The notes under the pieces were generated by a model. The model was not told the DNA's origin. It worked only from the letters and a program-made list of their open reading frames with translations, and did not search any database. 64,000 nucleotides of DNA from Tubiluchus corallicola (lineage: Eukaryota; Priapulida; Priapulimorpha; Priapulimorphida; Tubiluchidae): positions 641,501 to 705,500 of the forward strand of contig JAQGDQ010000043.1 of assembly GCA_030141605.1 (NCBI GenBank), in the 5' to 3' direction. Below are positions 23,981 through 35,502 of the stretch, one piece after another; positions within the stretch are counted from its first letter, which is position 1, and each line of letters begins with the position of its first letter. The translations under genes were made by a program, and so were the position numbers.

Positions 23981-26900
23981 ATATTGCGCCTTTGATTGCA
24001 CTGCTGTTACCGCTCACACTTCTGGTAAGTGTATTAATTTGTAACTTTTTTGCAGCATCTGTCTACGTTTTTTATTACTAACTAATAATAAAAAGCCAGC
24101 CATACACATATGCATTATTATATGTTACGTCTCTTACGTGCGAAAATGCATGTCCAAAGGGAAACTTATCCAACTGAACCACGAAAACTCTGAAAGTGCG
24201 GTACCTCTTTGCCACTAAGAAAATTCCAATTCCCAATTGTCATAGTGCACATTAGAATGTGGTAAGAAGCTTCTATTGTTTGACAGATAAAATTTTATAT
24301 GGCTGTAGACCTATATAGTCAAATTACAATATTAAAAAGTTGTAATTTTTGCGTCGTATCATATTATTTTATAGATTTTAAAGACATTTTCCGAGATTTT
24401 AAAGATTTTAGTTATACAAATGATTAAAGATTATTATATAGCAATAGCTGCTGCTGATAAAGAACTCCAAACTCATTACTAATTGACAGTCATTTTGTAA
24501 TTTTGAAAGACCTAATATAGCTACTAAACAAATTTATAAATTTCATGTCATATTTTTTTAGTCATAAATCAAACGTCATAGTTTTCAGTTGCGTAACGGA
24601 AGTAAAAAGAATGTAAATTTATACTGGTATAGAAATGTAAATTATGTGTACTTCATAACGAAGACAAAGCACATTTTCTGTCAAGAGCGTATAAATTGTG
24701 TGAATTAGGGCCTGAATATTATAAAATAATATCTTTCAAACGTTGTGCAATTGATAACCTGCAATTAGAGGTACATTTTTCGTTCTATATTTTGTGTAAT
24801 TGTTATTAATTAAATGTATATGTATAAATGTTACTAATACAAATTAAATTACTAATACATAACTAAATTATATATAATAACATAATACAGCCTATATAAG
24901 ATGGTTGCATTGTTTTTATTTTTATTCAAAGTGAGTTCCATATCCCATGTATAATCTATTAAACGTTACATTATAGCCTTATTGTTTTTCATACGTTGTG
25001 CATACATTTTCGTCTGAATAAAACATGCAGCAGAGACAACGTCTCAATGCAGCATGATTTAATTTCGAAAGCTTACTAGAAAAATGCATACATAAGTGAA
25101 AAATGTTTACAAGAACAGCACGATCATAAATAAATAAAAAATAAAATAGCCAGCTTCAGAAATACAAAAATAAACAACAAATGATACACAAAAAATATGA
25201 AGTCATACTTATTGGTTCAACTTCCTTAGAAACTCCTGATCGAGTTTGCTGCATAACTTAGGAATTAATTCTGTCATGCTGAAAACAAGAAAAGAATTCC
25301 ATCCATTGGAGGGTATATGCAGATCGAGGTTTTTTGGGGAGGGTTTAGGGGACCCAGATGCACAATAATCCAAAATATAAAAAAATCGCATCAAAAAGCT
25401 ACAATTGTTGTTCAATGGAAACTGACAAAATCTTGTAATTATTTCACAGGTTGTGCCGACAGCCTCACAGCAAGAAGTTCACATTCTAGTCGATTTGGAA
25501 CTTGGTGTGTTTGTTTGTCCAACGCGTAATTCCAGACCACTTTTGCAGTTATTTTCCATTTCCAGTCTGTGCAATGGACGTCGAGAATGCTTAGCAGGGG
25601 CGGACGAAAACAGCATTTACTGTTCTGGTAAAGTATTCAAGTAGAAGTGCATGAAGGTGCCAACCTCAATTTAGTGCCAAATTATAAATGTATCTCTCAG
25701 CTTGGAATTTAATATAGGCTTACAATTCTTTATGTGAAATGCTTCCTTAACAAACAAAGTAAACAATGAGTGTTTTCTCAATACTCTGAAGGAGGTTTTA
25801 GAAATATAATACTGACACAGAGATTCGTACTTTTGGATCGAAATTGGTGAAAAGATTTGAAAGAATGTATACTTTCAAAACAGAGCTTATGGAAGAAAAC
25901 AATGAGTTTATCAATATTCCAGAAAAATAAGCTTAAACTAGATTTCGTTCCTTTAACTGGCAGCCTGCAACGTTATTTTTTTGCTTTAGTGACTGCAAGA
26001 GGCTAAATGCTGATGTTAACAGCGATAATGAACTCAGCTATTCATAACAACTGTGTTAGTAACAAAATGAGTGTATAGTGCATTCATGTGTACTGTTTCC
26101 CCATACTTTGTTTTCAAATTTATACCTATGCTAACTTATCACGCTATTCGCACCAGCTGTTTAGACCTAAATGGCATAAAAATTGAACCAAACAGCGAAC
26201 AGTGATTTCTTTTTCATTAATGCCACTTTACTGGTAGAGATAACTATTGTAACAATTACTGTCAGTTGATTACAGGTCTTGGCGCATTTTAGATTAAATG
26301 ACATAATACCGTTGAGTTTCCATCAAATGTCTCTTAGTATAGCTGTTTGGAAGGAAAGCAGATCTTGGGTTCGAATCCCAGTTGATGTGCAAAATTTACC
26401 AGACTTTCTAATTTAGTACGCTGACGAACAAGCTGAATGATGTGGATGTCTGCATGTTTCAGATGACAAATGCAATCCAAAGTGTGTAGATGACCAAGGA
26501 ACATGCCTGACTCCTGGACAGTGTTTCTGCAACACCAATTATGCAGGTGTCAATTGCAGTATTCCTGGTCAGTGTTAATCATTTATTTTCATTAAACAGC
26601 TTTATGTGCACTAATCTTCACTGAACAAACTTCTGTCATATTTTTAAGTAGGTTTTGGGCAGTTTGTGAGTTTATCTGAATAGTTTAGTCAAAAAGTGCT
26701 TGATCACAAATGCTTGCTTAGAAAGTCATATGTAAAGTTGTTTAAAAATATTAAACACATTGACTGACTGAACTTGCATTGCTTTTAGATGAGAATGAAT
26801 GTTTAGATAGTCCATGTGATCCATTTGCTTTATGCATCAACGTACCAGGCTCATATCATTGCATTTGTCTTCCCGGATTTACGGGCGATGGAATTGTCTG

Positions 26901-29900
26901 TGACGGTAAGTAAGCCATGTGTAACAGAACTGGTCAACAAAAGGAAAGAAATAAGACAGTTGATATCTGTTGAGAACAGATGATGATAGTAAGATGATCA
27001 ATTTTATCATCTATTACGAATGATTTATTGAGTACGACATGGTTAAGTCATATTTATTACATAATGATACTTAAAGCTTTGAAAATTGCAAACCTGAAAT
27101 ATTTGCAGATTTTTTTTTCAGAACTGGCCAACAGTTTGACTCCAACAAGCACTGAGATTTGAGAGATGTCTATCGCATTTCTAACAGCATCCTCAATCAT
27201 AGTTAATGTCAGTAATTTGTTGTCGCTTAATAAAGCCAAAGTTTTTACCTCTTTGTATATCTGTCCAACATTTTTGCGAAAATTCGATAATCGAAGACGA
27301 ATGACACCAGCTTCTGTTAAGTTCGTCTAAATTTCGTGTACAATTTTTGATCTTGTACATAACACACAGCACATGCCATATCATCTCAATCATGGACCAA
27401 AGAATTGTCTAATTTTTTGGACCTGACAAAACTGTGTTGGTCGTTTAGAATATGGACTACCGGTATTGCAAGGTGGAGCTCTGCATGACCAGCTCATGCT
27501 AATCATATTCATAAAAATTAGCTTTACTTATTCCTGCATATGAAAGTAATGTTGAGAATCAAATAAAACTACATCCCTTTTAGGCTACATTACAAGAAAT
27601 CACTTTAAAGCCGCAGGCTACTAAATGATCACTTACTAAGACAAAGTTCTTTTGATTTCACATGCCTGATAGGATGTTTAACAATCTCTTTACTGGTACT
27701 GAGCTTGTCATCTTAATGTAAAGAAGATGATCGTTGTATCCTTTCTAAGTCCCTCTTATGCAAACTGCATATTACACTAATGTTACATCATATTTTATCT
27801 TCAATGAGCATCTATCCCAGGCAGCACACAATACTGTCACCATATGGTCACGATCTTCTCAGGATCTTGACAAATATTCCGAAAATATCGTCACAATTTT
27901 TGCTACAATATTGGATATTTTGCAAATATTGGTAGAACATTTGACCAATATTGTCGTTCAGGTGAAAACACATGGCTTACACATACGACATATCGTTACA
28001 AAATATAGGTACGATGTTGTGCAAGTTCACATTTCCATATTGTCCCAAAATTTAAAAAAATATCCAAAATACCAGTGTCACAACATTGGTACAGGTACAA
28101 TATTGACAATGTTGTTGTGCTGCCTGGGATGCCATATTGTAAGGAGTTACAGTTACACAGCAACTACATCTGGGCACTGGTGCCTCCAGAATTCGAGTCA
28201 AAAAAATGCTACGCATGTAGATTCATGTTGCCATAGTCATGTGCGCTTTTATGCATATAAATTTACAGATATAAACGAATGCAGTGACCGCCGATCACCA
28301 TGCGATCCGGAACTGGGAGACTGTTTCAACATTCCCGGCAGCTTCTACTGCAGCTGCGAGATGGGGCTCATTATGATGAATGACGGTAAATGCTATGGTG
28401 AGTTATTTTGTTAAATGGACCACAAACAGGGTCCATTTTTTTATTTTGTTTTTTAGGCTCCTGGAACTGCTTTTTAAACTTAAAATTTTATTTCAAGCTA
28501 AATGAATTATTCAGGAATAATAATTATTCAGCAAAATATAAAATGCTATACTCATTTTTCAAAAAAAATGATTTCCATTTGAATTTTTTAGCAGTGCTCC
28601 TCAAGTTTGGGGGCCCCTAGGGCTTCAGCCTATATCTAGCCCATAGGGTAATCCAGCCCTGGCCCCATATCTGTACCACAAGCTCAACCATAGCTAAATT
28701 GTCTCTATCTAAGATCCAATCATTTTTAACATTATTTCCCCAGAAATTGGCTAAGGTACTAAACCAAATATATGGAAAAATTAAAAAAAGTAAGCAAGTG
28801 ACCAAAACAAGCGTCAGATATTTCGAGTAAGACTGTTAAGCCAAAATTCGTTGCAACGCTAGAGATCAATTTACACGATTAGTTATCACTGCTTAAGTAG
28901 TTTTAAGATATTCTTAAAATGATTATAATTGTTTCAGACATTGATGAATGCAATTATCCCGAGCAAGTCTGTGGGCACAATGCCGTCTGCAGCAACACAG
29001 AAGGCAGTTTCACTTGTATTTGTGACGAAGGTTATATTGGCGATGGTTTACAGTGTTCAGGTATAATACTGCGTTATTAATGCATTCCTTCATTTACAAA
29101 TTTGGATGCTTGTATACAAATATCTAGGGAAAAGCTATTGTAAATAAACACAGTGAAAATAATCATGGATTTAAGCAATAAGCATTTTGTTATTGGCTTT
29201 GAATTATTTTCAAAATTCAAACATAAAAATGTTTGCCTTATTGAAAATTTACAATCTACTATGAGGTCTAGAAGTAGAAGAAGCAAACCTGTGCCTGTAA
29301 ACAACGTTATAACATAATATTAACTTTCATATTCCTATCAGGTATCTTTTCTTCACTGTTGCTGTTCTCATTCAATACAACAATGACTTTACTAGACAAT
29401 AAAGGTGGTTCACATGGTTACAGATATAAATGAATGTGAAAGTAGAAGAATTTGTCCCAGGGATGCAGAGTGCTTCAACTTAGATGGAAGCTACACTTGT
29501 GGATGTGACGAAGGATTCGAGATGATAGGAGACAAATGCGAAGGTTATCTTAATTCAGTACTTTAATTAAGTTTTACGTGTCACAAACACTAGCAATGTC
29601 TGAGAAGACAGGTGCATGGTTAGGGGCCACCCACGTATGAAGATATCAAGTTTTCGTCCGATTTTGAGGACCTACCTACATTGTGTTCTAATGGTGTTAC
29701 CATATGTCCCAAATTAGCAGCCTGCTGGGATCAGTGCAAAATGGCTGCGCAAATGTAACGTCGTCTGCTACTGGCATGCACTCAAGTGAAAAAAGGGTAA
29801 AAGTCAGGTAACGATCATGACTAAATCACTACCTACCTTGCATTTTATTGGCATTCTTATGTGTTCTGCCACTGCAACCCTAAAGTTGATATCATTACAT

Positions 29901-32900
29901 GAGGATGGCCCCTTACTGTCTTGTTGTTTCCTGATTAACCGAGAAGTTAGTACATCCACTGAGAGTTCTGTTGAAAATTAATTAAAACAACTACCCAATA
30001 CCAACTATTTCACATAACATTTCAAAAGAATCCTTTTCCATAATCATATGACAAACAACTACCAATGTAAATAAGTCCAATTTGTGTAAATATCAGTATT
30101 GTGCATAAGACATTTAATGTATCATAATCAGTTATATGGAACTTTTCTAACATTTACACAGATTCCATTCGAACTTAATAAGTATCAGCTTCAAAATAAG
30201 TTACATTCTCGTCAAATTGAATCTAGGATATTGCCTTGACTGACTAATATAGGTGATATTGTTCACAATTAAATTTTATAAAGTCACCATGACAGTTCAC
30301 ATTTCTTAGAAACTAAAATTAACCATGTCCTGCTGATGTTGCTGTACTTAAAACCAATTGTGTCATAAAGCAAAATCATGACACTGTTGCTCTTACAGAT
30401 GTGAATGAATGTCTACTAAGATTTGATGAATGTGACCTGGAAGCTAACTGTGTCAATACCGTAGGCAGTTTCCGCTGCGAATGTTTCCGTGGTTATACAG
30501 GCAGTGGTTTGAGATGCACAGGTAAAAAGTGCTTATAACATACAACACTTATGATGAATACTATGTACGAAAGAATTGAGCGGTATGCTAAATGATAATG
30601 TTGTGATACCTACATGTTATCAGTGTAGTGTATGTAAGAATCTTATATTTTGCTACAATTTAGTATTCTGCAAGGTAGAATTCAGTACTCAATAGCACAA
30701 TCTACTTAGTTTAAGTGGTTGTAGAGGGACCAGAACCCAATTCACTATTAAAGATAATCCCGTAAGATGAGACCTCTACCAGCAGGACTGTCATAGCCAC
30801 GTCCAGATTTTATATAATATCCTCTTTCAAAAAGATAACTAACTGGGGGCAGTAAATCAAGTTAAATGGTCCAGAAGCAATTTTCCTATCCATTTGTTAA
30901 CCAGATCCAGGCTCACAGTTGCTTAACTATGATTACTAAGCATACCCAATGACCATGCAACTATTTCTCTTGCTGCAGACAATATCAATACTTGTAAAGC
31001 TTGGTTATTATGCAAATAGCATAGAATGTGGTAACATGCTAAATAGCTAAATGATATCAGGTTCAATATCTGGAAGGCTGTACACTGTACTAACACAAGA
31101 TTATTAAAAGGCTGACAATTTAAAAGTGAAAGTACTTTAGTTTATTTCACACAGTCTGATGATACAGACTAACCCCAATGTTACCAGTTAGAGTACTTCA
31201 GTGGAGTGTAAGGACACAAAAAACTTCTAGCAACAGTGTAAGATGCGTGCAGCCTGTGCAAAAAAAAACTTGGAAAAATGAATCTTTTATGATGTCTGTC
31301 TTAAAAACTCTTAAATAGAAGAACCAACTGTAACATCAAGCTTAAGAGCCACGTACCATCATTAACCAAATTCAAATTTGTCTAAAGCAGCATAAAGTTT
31401 GTTTGACCACATAGAAACGTCCCGGGTATTTTAAATATAAGTGAGTGCAGTACCTTGTCTAAGCATTTTAGGCCACTCTGAAACTTTTAAACTTTAGCGC
31501 CTATTCCTATCTATAGCGGTGCATTAGGGCCAGATTAAGGCAGTGCTGGTTCCAACCCAGACCAGACTCAAAAATATCTAGAATATATTAATAGAAAAAT
31601 TACACTCCTTCGTGGGAAATTTGGATCCAAGGTCTATTGGGCCAACTGAGAGAACGGGGGTCCTAGCCATGGCTCTCAGTGAGTTAGGTCACCCTGTATG
31701 ACCTAAATAACCGTGGTGCGGAATCACTTTTGGAGGTGAAGTGCTAGAGCTATGAGGTCCAGAATTTACTATTTTTTGGATCACTTTTTAGCTCTCGGGC
31801 CCCAAAGCAATGCTCGTGATCTGTCTCTTCTTTGTCTTAAGTGCTATCACACAGTTACTTTACATGACATTAAATCTGGAATCTGTATTTACACAAATAG
31901 AATGTCTAAAAGCAAAAAGAAAGTACATATTACTCGTATTACATATGTCAAATGATTTTCTACAGATCTGGATGAATGTAAAGCTAGAGAAGATAACTGT
32001 CACAATCAAGCCTCTTGCAGGAACACTGATGGAAGCTTTCGCTGTACCTGCAATCCGGGATACATCGGAAACGGTGTGCAATGTCAAAGGGATCAGATGC
32101 CAGGAGTATCAGATGACGAAGATGTCAAAGGTACAATGGTCTTTAGTGAAAACGAAACTTGCAATGAAAATTAAACACAAATTTTAATTAATTTAGAAGC
32201 CTCTGTAGTGCAATGGTTAGCACAACTGCCCAAAAAGTAGAAGGCTTTGAGTGTGAGTCCTAGTGAAGCTGCAAAATTTTCCAGACTTTCTAATTTAGTT
32301 TACTTTTATGCATTTACAGCATTAGAAACCATGCCGCGTTGTTGGTGATAAAAAATCCGGAAATCTGTGAAAGAAAATCAATTTTGCGTGTAGCAAATGA
32401 GTCAGAAAACAGTTACTGTAAGAAGAAATACTTTCACTAGAGAGACAGAACAAGTTGCCCTAGAAATACCCTAAAATGTGTTTATCATAATTTTACCAAA
32501 CAAAACACGATTTGTCATTTCAGTAATGTGTTTTCGTGACCACATGACAGTCACTGTTCCCGTTGATGGTAGTTATAATGGAGTGGCATACGTGAAAGAC
32601 TACTACAAAAGACGAAAATGTATGATGGCTTTGTCAAATAAAAACCTTCGCACTTCTAATGCCACATTTACTGTTTATTATGACGAGTGTGGCACCAACT
32701 ACGATCCGGTAAGTACGAAATAGTACGGAGATATTACAATGTCTATCTTTAATGTCAATGACGTTTTTTAAGAATTACTTGTACAGTTAAAGAATGAAAG
32801 ATGAGAAACTGCAGTGTGTTGACATAGTTTTTTCAACATAATCTAGGAAAGAGAGGTCTATTCAACAGTGGTAATTATCACTGACACCCCACCAGTATTG

Positions 32901-35502
32901 ACCAAGTCATCCAAGGCTTATAACGTAAAATGCCGATTTGTGGTTAGTGATGAAGTAACGCCTACTGCAATATACAATGTGGAGTAAGTAGCATTGACCA
33001 ATAGTGTCATTTTACTCTTCTACTTCTTTCTCTCTCACCCCTCTCCATCCTCACTGTGTTTGCTTCCACTCTCTCTTTCACTCCCTACCTCCCTCTGTTT
33101 TTCTGTTCTCTCATTACATATCTTGCTGCTTCTTTCTTTGGATTTACTTTAAGATAGTATTATGCTAAAATTAAAATAAAATTAAAATATTATAGATAAA
33201 ATATACTAATAACACAGGAAATTTGCTAGATTCATTACATTTGAAATGCTATCAATACTGATAACATATTAAATCACAGAACTGCTCTTTGACTAATTCA
33301 AAAAATTAATAATTTTACTCTATTAGAGATATTCCCGTGATACAAATCAATAAAAAAGCTCGACCTTCGATGCTAGCACTGAAAATATTTGACCTTGACG
33401 GAGAAGAAGTATTGGATGTGGATCTCGGGCAGGAGTTGATGCTAACAGCTTTTGTTTCAGGTAAGTAAAAAGTTCATTCACTCCATTATTTGTGGAGCTT
33501 TCTCATTCCAACAAAATAAGTTAAAATATATACACAGTTGTTGAACATAATCAAAATGATATAAGGTAACTGGTGTGAAATGAACTCGGATGTGACGCAA
33601 TACAGCTTATCATGTCTTTCAGCTGCAAACAAAACTGACGCGACTATAAACTTATTGCTAAGAGTGCTTTTCTTTTTACAGAAGGGTATGGCGTTTTCGT
33701 TCGCAACTGCATAGCCATCTCAACGAGTGATCTAACGAGCATGCTGACATTAATTGGTAGTGACGGTTGCCCGGTGTATGAAGACATTATTTCTGAATTT
33801 CGTCCCTTAGATAATGGAAATGGTGTTGTGGCAAAGCTGGAAAGCTTCAAATTTCCTGGGGCCGACAACGTTCTTATTGAATGTGACGTGGAGGCGTGCG
33901 TACGCCGCTGCACATCCGTAAGTTATGTACACTCCTAAAGTGATGTCTTCTCTTCAAAAGTTTTATCCAGAAAAAAATGTTATGATATCCAGTAAACAGT
34001 ACAATGCAAGTAAAGTATGATTAGTTGCAAACTTTTTGTAAATAAAGGAACAGTAATGTAAACGCGCTGCACATACTGAAATACATGTAGTTTCACATCA
34101 CACAATCTTGAAATATAAATTATAGAAGATGCTATTTAATAATTTACAATTAAAAATATTTTGAATGGGGAAAGTTGTTATATTAATCTGTATATAACAC
34201 ATGAAGTACCACATATCTATGTTTATATTCAAAAACAGAAATCTGCCTCTGTAGATCCATGGCTAACCTTCTTTCATATTCTTATTAAAGGCTCGCTGTG
34301 TAGATGGTTTGCGTTCTTATGGACGTAGGAAGAGAAACGTTGATGTCCAAAAAATTTCTCATGAGCAACACTCGATCATAGAACTAGGAGGTTTGGAACA
34401 GCACACACAATCAGAAGAACACACAACTCAAAATTTGGAATACCTGCCATCAGTTCATGGAACCAAAATCACAAAAATGTTAGTGATTCACAACAACAAA
34501 CCAAGTGAAAAGAGTAGAAGAAGAGGTAACAATATTATAAACCGTGCCTCTTCGGTTTATTGGTGAATGATGAAACAAGACATAGAAGCGATCATTACTA
34601 CTTACACTCCTTCCATAAATAAATAAATAGCATCCCTCTGATGCTACCTGACTTGTTCAAGGTAAACTTATTCATTTAAGTATGGACCTTACAGCTCAAC
34701 AGAGTATGAGATAATCATAAGCGCTGCTATTCTTAATAATTGTGCCAAGCACATACAAGAATCTCAGTGAGACTACAGTCAAAGGGTTAAATGCAAAACT
34801 GTACTTGTTTGTTCAAAGGCATAGGAGTTCTAAATTAAAATCTGGCTAAAATTTACAACTCCCAAAAAAAGAAATTAGTTCGTGAAGCAGATTAGGGTTA
34901 GGGCTAGGGTTGAGGTTAAGGTTAGAGTTAGGATTGGATTAGGTTAGGGTTATAGTTGGCATTAGAGTATTTAAATTGCGTGGGGAATTGTAAACTCCTT
35001 CCGAAAATCTTAACAAAAATCCTATGCAGTTTAAACACCCGTTTTGGAGGTGAAATGTTAGTTTTTTTACACAAGTTTTTATCATTATCTAATTTACTAT
35101 TACAGAAGTTCATGCAGAAGATGACCACATCTCAGCCCCATCAAGGTCATCCGTGACATTTACGGAAACAACAAACTTGTGTGTGTCTGAACAAACTTTA
35201 GCTGCATCGCTGGCAGCAACAGCATTGTTATCTGCATTTTTATCTATGATTGTGTCGTGTCTGCTCACGCAAAAATATATTTCGAAATGTCAGCGTGGTA
35301 ACAAAAGCAGTGATTTGAAAAACTCGAGAAACTGTGAGAATGTTGATATGACAAACTGGAGTCTTGGGTTGAAACTACCCATAGGTATATGCAAATCTTA
35401 TGTGTCATAGCACATTTCTCTACATAGTAATATTTTTATATTTTTTTATATCGGTATCTTTTTGTAGTGCTGACCAAGTGCTCACAAAATACAGTAAAAG
35501 GT
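23981..35502 (+). CDS. Membrane-anchored ZP-domain protein with LDLa-like and seven EGF modules (5' end incomplete)
   Basis: Exons: 23981-24024, 25450-25627, 26463-26567, 26789-26905, 28269-28397, 28938-29060, 29424-29543, 30399-30521, 31966-32130, 32524-32708, 32847-32983, 33327-33460, 33682-33917, 34291-34525, 35106-35384, 35470-35502; about 781 residues in frame. The first exon codes a hydrophobic run (IAPLIALLLPLTLL) that fits a signal-peptide core; an upstream ATG exon is missing. Next come an LDLa-like module (CNGRRECLAGADEN), one plain EGF and six calcium-binding EGF modules (each beginning D-x-[ND]-E-C), nearly all on phase-1 exons. The ZP domain follows (from VMCFRDHMTV to CVRRC), then a furin-type site RRKR in GRRKRNVD, a transmembrane helix (about ASLAATALLSAFLSMIVSCL) and a short Cys-containing tail. 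ZP proteins polymerise into extracellular coats after cleavage at such a site. The 3' end is open: read-through after 35384 stops at 35410, read-through after 35502 stops near 35623, or splicing to 35758 stops near 35804. An egg-coat or epithelial role is inference. Confidence 0.85.
24025..25449. other. Intron of the ZP gene, no further feature
   Basis: AT-rich sequence between the signal-peptide exon and the LDLa-like exon. No coding-like frame or recognisable repeat was seen. Confidence 0.4.
26328..26418 (+). repeat. tRNA-derived SINE, copy 2 (5' truncated)
   Basis: A perfect B box GGTTCGAATCC is followed by GTGCAAAATTTACCAGACTTTCTAATTTAGT, shared almost exactly with copy 3. The A-box half is deleted. 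It lies 45 bp upstream of the first EGF exon of the ZP gene. Confidence 0.7.
27814..28130. mobile_element. Palindrome-ended element with CCCAGGCAGCACA termini
   Basis: The ends are exact inverted copies: ATCCCAGGCAGCACA at the left and TGTGCTGCCTGGGAT at the right. The 317-bp interior is dense in short self-complementary words of the type ACAATATTG and ATATTG. It lies 138 bp before an EGF exon and makes a long open frame appear to run into that exon; the coding exon itself starts only at 28269. Confidence 0.7.
28591..28661 (-). mobile_element. hAT-like MITE end
   Basis: In reverse complement it begins CAGGGCTGGATTACCCTATG and continues through a GC-rich GGCTGAAGCCCTAGGGGCCC stretch, a pattern common at ends of short hAT derivatives. 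A possible partner end CAGGGTCCATTTTTTT starts at about 28427. No target duplication was seen. Confidence 0.35.
32195..32302 (+). repeat. tRNA-derived SINE, copy 3
   Basis: GCCTCTGTAGTGCAATGGTTAGCACA contains a good A box (TAGTGCAATGG). The B-box region is degraded (GAGTGTGAGTCC). The tail CTGCAAAATTTTCCAGACTTTCTAATTTAGT matches copy 2. It lies in the intron before the first ZP-domain exon. Confidence 0.75.
33010..33130. repeat. Polypyrimidine-rich tract in a ZP-gene intron
   Basis: About 110 bp of C/T-rich sequence with several CTCTCTC and CCCTCTCC blocks, standing out from the AT-rich intron. It has mixed composition, so it is not a simple microsatellite. Confidence 0.6.
34850..34998. repeat. 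Telomere-core MITE, copy C
   Basis: The left end is GGCTAAAATTTACAACTCCC and AAATTAGTTCGTGAAGC. The core is about 75 bp of degenerate TTAGGG, GTTAGGG and AGGTTAAGG. The right end is GTATTTAAATTGCGTGGGGAATTGTAAACTCC. The right arm is the inverse of the copy A left arm. It sits in a ZP-gene intron about 110 bp before the transmembrane exon. Confidence 0.75.

Noticed and set aside
26328-26418. tRNA gene from a perfect B box
   Set aside because: The A-box half and acceptor stem are missing and the tail matches other SINE copies.
27057-27393. Overlapping minus-strand frames in a ZP-gene intron
   Set aside because: They looked faintly coding, but I could not match them to a family or find consistent splice sites.
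27758-28268. Start of a 218-codon frame as a gene of its own
   Set aside because: Most of it is the CCCAGGCAGCACA element; only 28269-28397 is a real EGF exon with its own acceptor.
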